From contig JAWVZU010000260.1 of the NCBI GenBank assembly GCA_033722075.1, forward strand, positions 1 through 5,316: a DNA stretch of 5,316 nucleotides, given 5' to 3'. Origin of the DNA: JAWVZU01 sp033722075 (GTDB taxonomy: Bacteria; Pseudomonadota; Gammaproteobacteria; Xanthomonadales; SZUA-38). The notes under the pieces are model-generated. The model was not told the DNA's origin. It did no database searches and saw only the letters and a program-made list of their open reading frames with translations. This document shows, one piece after another, positions 1 to 5,316 of the stretch. Numbering within the stretch: the stretch's first letter is position 1; each line of letters starts with the position of its first letter. The position numbers were made by a program, and so were the translations under genes.

Positions 1-1138
1 ACCCCCGACCCATCTGGGCGATCAATTCGTCCTCACTGAGCTGGCCCGGCAGTACGGTCAGATTGTGTACGCCGCCCGCGTTGCCCGTGGTCTGCATGCC
101 GAGCTTGCGGGCCGAGTAGCTGGACAACACGTAGCCGGCCAGGACGCCCGCATCGACAATGGCCCTTTCCCGGGTTGCCACGCCCTCGTTGTCGTAGGCA
201 GCCGAGCGCAACCCGCGGGGCTCGAACGGCTGCTCTTCGATCGTGAGCCAGTCAGGAAAGAGCGGCTTGCCTAGTGCATCGATCAGGAAGCTGGAGCCGC
301 GATAGAGGTTGCCCCCGCTGATGGCCGCGAGCAGGTGGCCGAACAGGCCGCGGGCCATTTCGCTGCTGAACAGGACCGGGACCCGGCAGGTGGCGATCGA
401 ACCCGCCCCGTGACGGGCAACGGCGCGCTCCGCCGCTTCTTTGCCCACGGCTTCGGGGGAGAGCAGGTCATCTCGCGAGCGCTTCACGTCGAAATAGTAG
501 TCGCGGACCTTGTCGTCGGCGTCCTCAGCGAGCAGGGAGCAGCTGAAGAAATGGCGCGAACCGATACGGTGTCCGAGAAAGCCGTGGCTGTTGGCATAGA
601 CGCTGACCGAATGACCAGCGCTCACGGTCGCGCCCTCGGAATTGGTGATCAGCGGATGCGCTTCCAGCCCTGCGGCTTCCATGGCCATGGCGCGCTCGAC
701 GGCCTGGTCCACGTCCAGATCCCACGGGTGCCACAGATCCAGGTCCGGGATCTCCTCGGCCATCAGTTCCGGATCGGCCAGACCCGCGCAGGGGTCCGCT
801 TCCGTGAAGCGCGCGATGGCGCAGGCCGTTTCGATGGAGGTCTCGATGGAATCCCGCTGCAGGTCAGCGGTGCTGGCCGAGCCCTTGTGCTGCCCGAAAT
901 ACACGGTGATCGAAACGCCCCGGTCGCGGCTGTATTCGACCGTGTCGATCTCCCGCATCCGCACCGTCGCGGTCAGACCGGTCTGAACACTCGCGCCGAC
1001 CTCGCATCCCGACGCGCCCAGCTGGCGAGCGCGTTCCAGCACGAGGGAAGCCACGCTTTCCAGGCGAGCGCGTTCGGCTTCGGCGCCGCCCGTGTCTGTC
1101 AATGCAGCAGGCTCTTTTGTACTCTTGATGGATGTCAT
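1..1138 (-). CDS. pmbA: Metalloprotease subunit TldE/PmbA, C-terminus cut by window edge
   Basis: Non-metal-binding partner of TldD. In E. coli the TldD/TldE heterodimer sits in the cytoplasm, cleaves unfolded peptides, removes the leader of microcin B17 and degrades the antitoxin CcdA. The first 379 residues are visible, read from the ATG at 1138; the family is about 450 long, so roughly the last 70 are outside the window. Family-typical stretches include RGVSITVYFG (residues 73-82), FTEADPCAGLADPEL near 111, a YANSHGF segment near 181, EMARGLFGHL near 260, FPDWLTIEE near 294 and YSARKLG followed by TGNAGGVHN (about 341-358). No HExxxH motif is present, as expected for this subunit. The start is supported by length against E. 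coli PmbA and by the absence of another ATG before residue 61. The only ribosome-binding sequence is a weak GGGA five bases upstream. The start codon lies inside the 5' end of the divergent yjgA gene (7-bp overlap). Identity is near certain. Confidence 0.97.
   Translation of the reverse strand, partial: MTSIKSTKEPAALTDTGGAEAERARLESVASLVLERARQLGASGCEVGASVQTGLTATVRMREIDTVEYSRDRGVSITVYFGQHKGSASTADLQRDSIETSIETACAIARFTEADPCAGLADPELMAEEIPDLDLWHPWDLDVDQAVERAMAMEAAGLEAHPLITNSEGATVSAGHSVSVYANSHGFLGHRIGSRHFFSCSLLAEDADDKVRDYYFDVKRSRDDLLSPEAVGKEAAERAVARHGAGSIATCRVPVLFSSEMARGLFGHLLAAISGGNLYRGSSFLIDALGKPLFPDWLTIEEQPFEPRGLRSAAYDNEGVATRERAIVDAGVLAGYVLSSYSARKLGMQTTGNAGGVHNLTVLPGQLSEDELIAQMGRG
1096..1123 (+). 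promoter_or_regulatory. Possible yjgA promoter inside the pmbA 5' coding region
   Basis: A CTGTCA hexamer at 1096-1101 and a TGTACT hexamer at 1118-1123 are separated by 16 bases. Each matches the sigma-70 consensus at four of six positions. A start site about seven bases downstream would fall near 1130, two bases before the yjgA ATG at 1132, giving a leaderless or near-leaderless message. This would fit the lack of a Shine-Dalgarno sequence before yjgA. The match is weak and the call is an inference from position. Confidence 0.2.
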
Positions 1139-1665
1139 TCGATTCCCGTGATAGCGACGCCGCCCCCAGCAAGTCCGAGCTGAAACGTCAGGCCAAGGCG
1201 CGCCTCGAGCTGGGGCGGCAGCTGGTCGAATTGCCGAAGTCCGAGCTGGCGAAAATCCCCTTGTCCGAGCCGGTGTTGCGTGCGGTCAAGGCGGCTCAGG
1301 GTATCACGCAAAATGTGGCGCGCAAGCGGGAGATTCAATACCTCGGGAAGTTGCTGCGGGAGATCGATGTCGAGCCGATCAGGGCAGCCCTGGAAGAACT
1401 CGGCAACGCCGGGCGGATCGAGGCCGCTCGGCAGCATCGCCTGGAACGATGGCGGGACGCGCTGATCGAGGAAGGCGACGAACTGATCCATCGCCTGGCC
1501 CGCACGGCGACCGCGATAGATCGGCAGCAGGTGCGGCAACTCGTCCTGCGGGCTCATCGGGAATCGGAGCAGGGCCGCCCACCGGCGGCGGCGCGCGAGC
1601 TGTTTCGGGTGCTGAGAGAGGCCGACCGAATCGAGCCCTTGCCGGATTTTCCTTCTAGGGCGTAG
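1132..1665 (+). CDS. darP: Ribosome maturation factor DarP (YjgA, DUF615 family)
   Basis: Small cytoplasmic protein that associates with late 50S ribosomal precursors and helps the peptidyl-transferase region of 23S rRNA mature. The 177 residues compare with about 183 in E. coli. The family pattern is clear: SKSELKRQAKARLELG near residue 14, LAKIPLSE near 41, a basic helix REIQYLGKLLR near 65, DVEPIRAALEEL near 77, a DRQQVRQLV segment near 129, and a final RPPAAARELFRVLRE segment. The acidic N-terminal extension of the E. coli protein is mostly missing. ATG 1132 is the only plausible start, because an in-frame TGA lies at 1126-1128 and no early alternative codon follows. It is the only plus-strand gene in the window. 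It overlaps pmbA by 7 bp at the start (divergent) and the prepilin gene by 11 bp at the end (convergent). No Shine-Dalgarno sequence is visible upstream. Confidence 0.95.
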   Translation: MSFDSRDSDAAPSKSELKRQAKARLELGRQLVELPKSELAKIPLSEPVLRAVKAAQGITQNVARKREIQYLGKLLREIDVEPIRAALEELGNAGRIEAARQHRLERWRDALIEEGDELIHRLARTATAIDRQQVRQLVLRAHRESEQGRPPAAARELFRVLREADRIEPLPDFPSRA

Positions 1666-2116
1666 TTCGGCAGCTCGGTGGACGGAAACGTGAATCGAGG
1701 GTGCCGCCGGTGCAGTCCCAGCTGACGCGATTGTCCTGGAAAGTAGGTTGGAACTCGATGGTGTCGCCCTCCAGCGAGGCCACATTCGAGGTAATGACGA
1801 TGACGCCGCCGGCGTTCACGTCGATCGATTGCACACCCTTGTTCGCATAGTCGGTCGGCACGCCGGTCATCCCCGCCTCGTTCATGTTGTCCGGCCAGTC
1901 GTTGTTGAGGATATAGAACTCCGCGACGTTGTTCTTGATCCCGGCGACGGCGACGATCATGTCCGAAACGGCGGCTCGAGTCCGATAGTCCAGGTAAGCC
2001 GGCAGGCCGATCAGGACAATGATGCTCATGATCAGGATGACCAGCATCAGCTCGATGATCGAAAACCCGCCTTGCCTGTTGTTCCGGGCTTTACGCATCC
2101 GCATTGGTTCCGGCAT
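1655..2116 (-). CDS. Type IV prepilin, PilA-like, single copy without pilus machinery nearby
   Basis: Secreted pilin subunit processed by prepilin peptidase at the inner membrane. With the ATG at 2116 it is 153 residues: a basic 17-residue leader ending RQGG, cleavage before FSIIE, Glu at +5 of the mature protein (residue 22), and a hydrophobic helix LMLVILIMSIIVLIGLPAYL (23-42). A globular domain follows, with Cys135 and Cys149 forming the C-terminal disulfide loop seen in PilA-type pilins. The mature form is about 136 residues. The start at 2116 is chosen because AGGAGG lies nine bases upstream. Starts at 2104 or 2098 would shorten the leader to 13 or 11 residues, nearer the usual type IVa leader; the ATG at 2098 lies within ATGCGTAA, which holds the upstream stop codon. 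The gene overlaps the HAMP-protein gene by 26 bp, so the two are probably cotranslated. Hand-counted GC over 1741-2100 is about 58%. It could be a major or a minor pilin, or a secretion pseudopilin; the disulfide loop favours a pilin. Confidence 0.9.
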   Translation of the reverse strand: MPEPMRMRKARNNRQGGFSIIELMLVILIMSIIVLIGLPAYLDYRTRAAVSDMIVAVAGIKNNVAEFYILNNDWPDNMNEAGMTGVPTDYANKGVQSIDVNAGGVIVITSNVASLEGDTIEFQPTFQDNRVSWDCTGGTLDSRFRPPSCRTTP

Positions 2117-2642
2117 CTTTGGTGGCCTCCTGTTCGGAATCGATCTTGAAGTAGGAGAGGTTTTCATCAAGCCGTTGAATGATGGGTTGCAGCTCGGCCG
2201 AACCCTGGGCGGCTTCCTTGAGGCGGCCGACCTCTTCCTGGGCTTTTCCGATCCGATCCCGCAGTTCGCCGAGCATCGCGTTGAACGCGGTTGCGCTTTC
2301 CTGGAAGTGGTCGGTCTTGCGCAGGGTCATGGTGAAGGCGAGGTCGCCGTTCTGGACCCAGCCCATGTTCCGTTCCAGGACCATGACCGGCCCCGCGATC
2401 GTGTGGCTCTTTTTCAGCCCCAGCCAGCTCATGACGCCGACCAGGACCAGTTCGACCACGCCGATTGCCGCACCGTGCATCGGAGTGAACCCGATCTTGG
2501 CGGTGCCGCCTAGCGCCAGAAGGGTTCCGATGATGACGAGATTGACCGTCACCAGGACCGTGACCAGCGCTACGACGATGTAGTTGAACTGAAACTGCTG
2601 CTTGACCAGCAGTTGGTGCCGCTGATTTTTGCTGGAACTCAT
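2091..2642 (-). CDS. Small two-helix membrane protein with HAMP-like segment, no sensor or output domain
   Basis: A 183-residue protein probably in the inner membrane. A basic N-terminus (KNQRHQLLVKQQFQFN, 5-20) precedes helix 1 (about 21-45), a loop of about 11 residues (46-56), helix 2 (57-76), then KKSHTIAGP and a HAMP-like segment (77-130). Within it are the NGDLAF turn (98-103), LRKTDHF (107-113) and TAFNAMLGELRDRI (118-131), the pattern seen at the base of chemoreceptors and histidine kinases. A coiled coil follows (about 126-164), then a polar tail. There is no methyl-accepting tip, kinase, cyclase or periplasmic ligand domain. Such proteins are often labelled methyl-accepting chemotaxis proteins on the HAMP alone, which overstates the case. 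The start at 2642 has GAGAGGG six bases upstream. The gene is transcribed with the prepilin gene, which begins inside it. A role as a membrane adaptor or signal relay for the pilin is an inference from context; the biochemical function is unknown. Confidence 0.8.
   Translation of the reverse strand: MSSSKNQRHQLLVKQQFQFNYIVVALVTVLVTVNLVIIGTLLALGGTAKIGFTPMHGAAIGVVELVLVGVMSWLGLKKSHTIAGPVMVLERNMGWVQNGDLAFTMTLRKTDHFQESATAFNAMLGELRDRIGKAQEEVGRLKEAAQGSAELQPIIQRLDENLSYFKIDSEQEATKDAGTNADA
2126..2131 (-). promoter_or_regulatory. Strong ribosome binding site of the prepilin gene
   Basis: A full AGGAGG sits inside the end of the upstream HAMP-protein gene, nine bases before the ATG at 2116. It decides that start over the downstream in-frame ATGs at 2104 and 2098. 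It is the best Shine-Dalgarno sequence in the window, which suggests that the pilin is made at a higher level than its operon partner. Confidence 0.7.
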
Positions 2643-2648
2643 GAAGTA

Positions 2649-2655
2649 CCCTCTC
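2649..2655 (-). promoter_or_regulatory. Ribosome binding site of the HAMP-protein gene
   Basis: GAGAGGG ends six bases before the ATG at 2642. It begins one base after the foot of the 2657-2688 hairpin, so the fold could affect ribosome access. Confidence 0.55.
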
Positions 2656-2656
2656 G

Positions 2657-2688
2657 ATGCACGCCGCGAATAAACGATCGCGGTGCAT
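2657..2688 (-). promoter_or_regulatory. Bulged inverted repeat just before the HAMP-protein ribosome binding site
   Basis: Read on the minus strand, ATGCA CCGCG pairs with CGCGG TGCAT around a 10-base AT-rich loop, with a two-base CG bulge on one side. This gives ten base pairs in two blocks. There is no T-run after it, so it is not a standard terminator. A leader RNA hairpin or a protein-binding site are both possible. Confidence 0.4.
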
Positions 2689-2705
2689 TTGTCCCCCTGA
2701 CAATC

Positions 2706-2727
2706 GCGGATTCAATCATGAATCCGC
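2706..2727. repeat. Perfect 9-bp inverted repeat with 4-base spacer, possible operator
   Basis: GCGGATTCA at 2706-2714 and TGAATCCGC at 2719-2727 are exact reverse complements separated by ATCA. Neither side is followed by a T-run, which argues against a terminator. It lies just downstream of a possible -10 element at 2734-2739, at the place where a transcript for the HAMP and prepilin genes would begin. That position suits a repressor site or a 5' stabilising hairpin. The repeat is seen directly; its role is inferred. Confidence 0.5.
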
Positions 2728-2733
2728 CCGTGG

Positions 2734-2742
2734 ATGATAGCA
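2734..2742 (-). promoter_or_regulatory. Possible extended -10 promoter element for the HAMP-prepilin unit
   Basis: On the minus strand TGC is followed by TATCAT, which matches the -10 consensus at five of six positions with the extended TGn motif. No good -35 hexamer lies 16 to 18 bases upstream, though extended -10 promoters can work without one. Transcription would start near 2727 and give a leader of about 85 bases with both downstream inverted repeats. This is the best promoter candidate in the intergenic region. Confidence 0.35.
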
Positions 2743-2768
2743 GGAGATCCGGCTGTTTGTGTTACCGG

Positions 2769-2792
2769 CCGGCGGAGAAAACGAACCGCCGG
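2769..2792 (-). terminator. GC-rich hairpin directly after the tldD stop codon, weak terminator or 3' stabilising stem
   Basis: CCGGCGG (2769-2775) and CCGCCGG (2786-2792) form a perfect 7-bp stem around a 10-base loop that is T-rich on the minus strand. The stem starts two bases after the tldD stop codon at 2794-2796. No T-tract follows, so intrinsic termination would be inefficient. It may protect the 3' end of the tldD message or slow read-through into the HAMP-prepilin pair. Confidence 0.3.
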
Positions 2793-2793
2793 G

Positions 2794-4269
2794 TCAAGCC
2801 TGGGTGCCGCCGACCGTCAGTTGATCGACCTTAAGGGTGGGTTGTCCGACGCCGACCGGGACGCTCTGGCCCTCCTTTCCGCACACGCCGACACCCTCGT
2901 CCAGCGCGAGATCGTTGCCGACCATGCTCACCCGGGTGAGGACATCCGGTCCGTTGCCGATCAGGGTTGCGCCTTTCACCGGCTGGCCGATCCTGCCGTT
3001 TTCGATGAGGTAGGCCTCGCTGGCGGAGAAGACGAACTGGCCTGACGTGATGTCGACCTGGCCACCGCCGAAATTCACCGCGTAGATCCCGCGATCGACC
3101 GAGGCGATGATCTCTTCCGGATCGCTTTCCCCCGCCAGCATGTAGGTATTGGTCATGCGCGGCATGGGCAGGTGCGCATAGGATTCCCGGCGTCCATTGC
3201 CGGTTGACCGGGTTCCCATGAGGCGCGCATTCAGCTTGTCCTGCAGATATCCGGTGAGCACGCCGTTCTCGATGAGCGTCGTACACCGGGTTGGCACGCC
3301 CTCGTCGTCGATGCTGAGCGACCCTCTTCGGCCCGCCAGCGTGCCGTCGTCGACTACCGTGCAGGCCGGGTTGGCCACCCGCTCGCCGATTCGGCCGCTG
3401 AAGGCCGAGGTTCCCTTGCGGTTGAAGTCGCCCTCCAGGCCATGGCCGATGGCTTCGTGCAGCAGGACGCCGGGCCAGCCGGGCCCGAGCACGACCGGCA
3501 TGGTACCTGCCGGGGCGTCGACGGCTTCGAGATTGAGCAGAGCTTGCCGAACGGCTTCGTCGGCCCAGCGCAGGGCACGTTCTTCATTGAGGATATCGGC
3601 CAGCGCGAGGCGTCCTCCTCCGCCCGCATGGCCGGTCTCCCGCCGGCCGTTCTGCTCGGCGATCACCTGGACGCTGAGACGAACCAGGGGCCGTACGTCA
3701 CCGGCGAGCGTTCCGTCGCTGGCGGCAACCAGCACCACGTCGTGTACCGCGACCAGGCTGCAGATCACCTGGCGGACGCGGGGATCCGCGGCGCGGGCCC
3801 GCTCGTCCAGCCGACGCAGCCAGGCGACCTTCTCCGCAGCATCGAGCCCGTCGATCGGATCGATGGGAGCATAGAGCGCTCCACCGTGGGCGTTTTCCCA
3901 GGCCTGGATCTGTCCGCTCCTGCCGGATTTCGCGATGGCCCGGGCAGATTTCGACGCTTCCAGGAGGGTCGGCAGCACGAGTTCGTCGGAATAGGCGAAG
4001 CCCGTCTTCTCGCCGGACATCGCCCGGGCGCCCGCGCCGCGCTCGATGCTGTGCGAACCGTCCTTGATGATGCCGTCCTCGAGGACCCAGCTTTCGCGGC
4101 GGCTGAACTGGAAATAGAGGTCCGCATTGTCGACCGCCGGGCCCATGAGCTGGCCCATGAGTCGCTCGAGGTCACCCTCGTCCAGCCCGCCCGGGGCGAG
4201 CAGCTTTTCCTTGGCGATCTGTAGTGCGTTCATTCCCTTGGCGGGTGCTCCCTGCGTGGACGTGCTCAT
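2794..4269 (-). CDS. tldD: Metalloprotease catalytic subunit TldD
   Basis: Zinc-dependent protease subunit that works with TldE/PmbA. The 491 residues compare with 481 in E. coli. The N-terminal domain carries ESWVLEDGIIKDG (59-71) and the segment SGEKTGFAYSDEL (85-97). The catalytic HEAIGHGLEGD lies at 271-281, with His271, Glu272 and His276 forming HExxxH. A second conserved block, NGRRESYAHLPMPRMTNTYM (358-377), is followed by FGGGQVDITSGQFVFS (400-415) and, near the C-terminus, GVCGKEGQS (461-469). Cys463 is the expected third metal ligand. All recognised active-site features are intact. The E. coli start aligns near Met13, so a start at 4233 is possible; neither site has a well-spaced Shine-Dalgarno sequence, and I keep the longer form. 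Only 24 bases separate it from the yhdP stop, so the two are probably cotranscribed. Its partner pmbA lies on the same strand beyond three other genes. Confidence 0.98.
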   Translation of the reverse strand: MSTSTQGAPAKGMNALQIAKEKLLAPGGLDEGDLERLMGQLMGPAVDNADLYFQFSRRESWVLEDGIIKDGSHSIERGAGARAMSGEKTGFAYSDELVLPTLLEASKSARAIAKSGRSGQIQAWENAHGGALYAPIDPIDGLDAAEKVAWLRRLDERARAADPRVRQVICSLVAVHDVVLVAASDGTLAGDVRPLVRLSVQVIAEQNGRRETGHAGGGGRLALADILNEERALRWADEAVRQALLNLEAVDAPAGTMPVVLGPGWPGVLLHEAIGHGLEGDFNRKGTSAFSGRIGERVANPACTVVDDGTLAGRRGSLSIDDEGVPTRCTTLIENGVLTGYLQDKLNARLMGTRSTGNGRRESYAHLPMPRMTNTYMLAGESDPEEIIASVDRGIYAVNFGGGQVDITSGQFVFSASEAYLIENGRIGQPVKGATLIGNGPDVLTRVSMVGNDLALDEGVGVCGKEGQSVPVGVGQPTLKVDQLTVGGTQA

Positions 4270-4293
4270 AGATGCGGTCGGTTACGGCTTGCC

Positions 4294-5316
4294 TCAACCT
4301 TCCTTGAGGGCTTCGGGAATCGGCTGGCCGACCGGCAGCTGGGATTCGTTGGCGCCGATCAGTTCGACCTGGGGATCGGACCAGGGCCCGGTCACCGCAT
4401 AGTGATAGCGGGTCATCTTGTCGATCTGCTCGGAAAAGACGTTTTGCAAGACCATGACCGCCGCGGCGCCGACGCCGCCGCCGGCGATCGCCCCCACCAG
4501 GGGCAACGCACCACTCACCTTGGGTACGATCGTGAGGACCTGGTTGTAGTCCTGCGTGGCCAGGTTGGTCTGTCCCTGGATGTAGACATCGGCGGTGGGT
4601 CCCTTGATCACCATGTCGCGGGTGAAGGCCTCGCCCTTGTTGAGTTCGAAATCGCCGCTGATGGAATCGAAGGCGAGCCCGGACTTGAACAGATCCGAGA
4701 AATCCAGCTGGAGACGCCGCGGCAACGTCTGCAGACTCAGCAGGCCGAAGATTCGGCCCGCGCCGGGATTGACCTCGATGATCTGTCCCTTGCCGATGGA
4801 CAGTTGCAGGTCGCCGCTCAGCCGGGCCATTTCGAAGTCCTGTGGTGCACCCGGCCAGGTGGCATGCAGGGAGGCAATCAGCTGGCCGTCATCGACCATA
4901 CCGGCGAAGCCGAAACTCTCCAGCGCGTCGCCAAGGTCGTTGGCGGTCAGGGTGACGTCGAAATCGCTGCTTCCCAGCGCCAGCCAGTCACCGCTGGCGT
5001 TGAGCTCGAAGTAGGGCGCCTGCGTCTCGAAGTTTTCGATGCGCATGCCGTATTCGGTCGGGAAGCTCTCGAAACGCACCGTGCCGAGTTCGACATCGCC
5101 GAACCTCAGGTCGGCCGCATAGAAATCCAGCGGGGGGAGCTTTCGCGAATCCATGTGCGATTCGCCCAGTTCCTCCTCGGATTCGGGCCAGTAGAGTCGA
5201 TCGAACTCGGCGACCATCAGCCGGTTCTCGTCGAGATCCGTGGGCAGCCTGAGGCGCCCGTCGACATTCTCCCCGGCCAGATCGACAAACCAGTAGTCGT
5301 CTTCCTGATAGGCCTG
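4294..5316 (-). CDS. yhdP: YhdP, AsmA-like envelope protein, C-terminal part only
   Basis: Large inner-membrane-anchored, mostly periplasmic protein. In E. coli YhdP acts with TamB and YdbH in moving phospholipids to the outer membrane. Only the last 340 residues are visible; the E. coli protein is about 1,266 long. The frame is open to the window edge, so the ATG at 5217 is an internal Met and not the start. The family tail is recognisable: a beta-rich AsmA-like region, GAGRIFGLLSLQTLPRRL (about 4764-4711), DFSDLFKSGLAFDSISGDF just after it, the VIKGPTADVYIQG strand, a glycine-rich hydrophobic stretch VGAIAGGGVGAAAVMVL (about 4497-4447) and the closing YHYAVTGPWSDPQVELI. It lies directly upstream of tldD in the same orientation, as in E. 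coli. In Pseudomonas a nitrilase-family gene sits between the two; none is found here. Confidence 0.93.
   Translation of the reverse strand, partial: QAYQEDDYWFVDLAGENVDGRLRLPTDLDENRLMVAEFDRLYWPESEEELGESHMDSRKLPPLDFYAADLRFGDVELGTVRFESFPTEYGMRIENFETQAPYFELNASGDWLALGSSDFDVTLTANDLGDALESFGFAGMVDDGQLIASLHATWPGAPQDFEMARLSGDLQLSIGKGQIIEVNPGAGRIFGLLSLQTLPRRLQLDFSDLFKSGLAFDSISGDFELNKGEAFTRDMVIKGPTADVYIQGQTNLATQDYNQVLTIVPKVSGALPLVGAIAGGGVGAAAVMVLQNVFSEQIDKMTRYHYAVTGPWSDPQVELIGANESQLPVGQPIPEALKEG

Noticed and set aside
1024..1075. 13-bp direct repeat GGCGAGCGCGTTC at 1024-1036 and 1063-1075
   Set aside because: The copies are 39 bp apart and in frame inside pmbA, each encoding a Glu-Arg-Ala-Arg helix segment. 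Coincidence of codon use explains it.
335..1183. Long plus-strand open frame of 282 codons
   Set aside because: It lies antisense to pmbA, whose minus-strand product matches TldE throughout. The plus-strand product has no recognisable domain and reflects high GC.
1135..1785. Minus-strand open frame of 216 codons opposite yjgA
   Set aside because: The plus-strand product is a clear DarP homologue. The minus-strand frame crosses the end of the prepilin gene and resembles no known protein.
2684..2698. Possible sigma-54 promoter (GG and GC pair) upstream of the HAMP-prepilin unit, as for some pilin genes
   Set aside because: The GG-to-GC spacing is nine bases at best, not ten, and the rest of the consensus is missing.
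2669..2703. TTGTCA (2698-2703) with TTTATT (2669-2674) as a minus-strand sigma-70 promoter
   Set aside because: The spacer is 23 bases, too long, and the second hexamer lies in the loop of the hairpin. The element at 2734-2742 is better.
3442..4224. Plus-strand open frame of 260 codons within tldD
   Set aside because: It is antisense to the strongly conserved tldD coding sequence and has no ribosome binding site or recognisable motif.
4292..4309. Hairpin CCTCAA / TTGAGG overlapping the yhdP stop codon, as a terminator between yhdP and tldD
   Set aside because: The stem is only six pairs, there is no T-run on the minus strand, and the 24-base spacing to tldD argues for cotranscription.
1..5316. 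Search for tRNA or rRNA genes, CRISPR arrays, insertion sequence ends and integrase-type attachment sites
   Set aside because: No repeat array, transposase frame, terminal inverted repeat pair or RNA gene pattern could be found by reading. The HAMP-prepilin pair shows no mobile element boundary.

Overview
The window comes from a GC-rich gammaproteobacterium. Three genes, tldD, yjgA (darP) and pmbA (tldE), together with the end of yhdP, form a gene neighbourhood familiar from Gammaproteobacteria (yhdP next to tldD in E. coli; tldD, yjgA and pmbA close together in Pseudomonas). The proteins align well with the E. coli and Pseudomonas families as I remember them. The order or genus cannot be fixed from this window alone.

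Layout, right to left along the minus strand, which carries five of the six genes: (1) 5316-4294, the C-terminal 340 residues of YhdP, a large AsmA-like envelope protein involved in phospholipid transport to the outer membrane, cut by the window edge. (2) 4269-2794, complete tldD, the metal-bearing subunit of the TldD/TldE protease. (3) 2793-2643, a 151-bp intergenic region with three inverted repeats and a possible extended -10 promoter. (4) 2642-2091, a 183-residue inner-membrane protein with two membrane helices and a cytoplasmic HAMP-like segment plus coiled coil, but no sensor or output domain. (5) 2116-1655, a 153-residue type IV prepilin of the PilA kind, overlapping gene 4 and preceded by a strong Shine-Dalgarno inside it. 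(6) 1132-1665 on the plus strand, yjgA/darP, a 50S ribosomal subunit maturation factor. (7) 1138-1, pmbA/tldE, the partner subunit of TldD, cut at its C-terminus by the window edge.

The window is packed almost end to end. yjgA overlaps the prepilin gene at its 3' end by 11 bp (convergent stops) and pmbA at its 5' end by 7 bp (divergent starts). yjgA therefore sits as an antisense gene inside an otherwise co-directional minus-strand array, and a transcript running from the prepilin gene into pmbA would be antisense to the whole of yjgA.

The part that departs from the conserved neighbourhood is the two-gene unit of HAMP membrane protein plus lone prepilin between tldD and yjgA. It has its own upstream intergenic region, the two genes look translationally coupled, and no other pilus gene is visible. 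It is the best candidate here for an undescribed functional pair. A link to the TldD/TldE protease that flanks it is only a guess from position.
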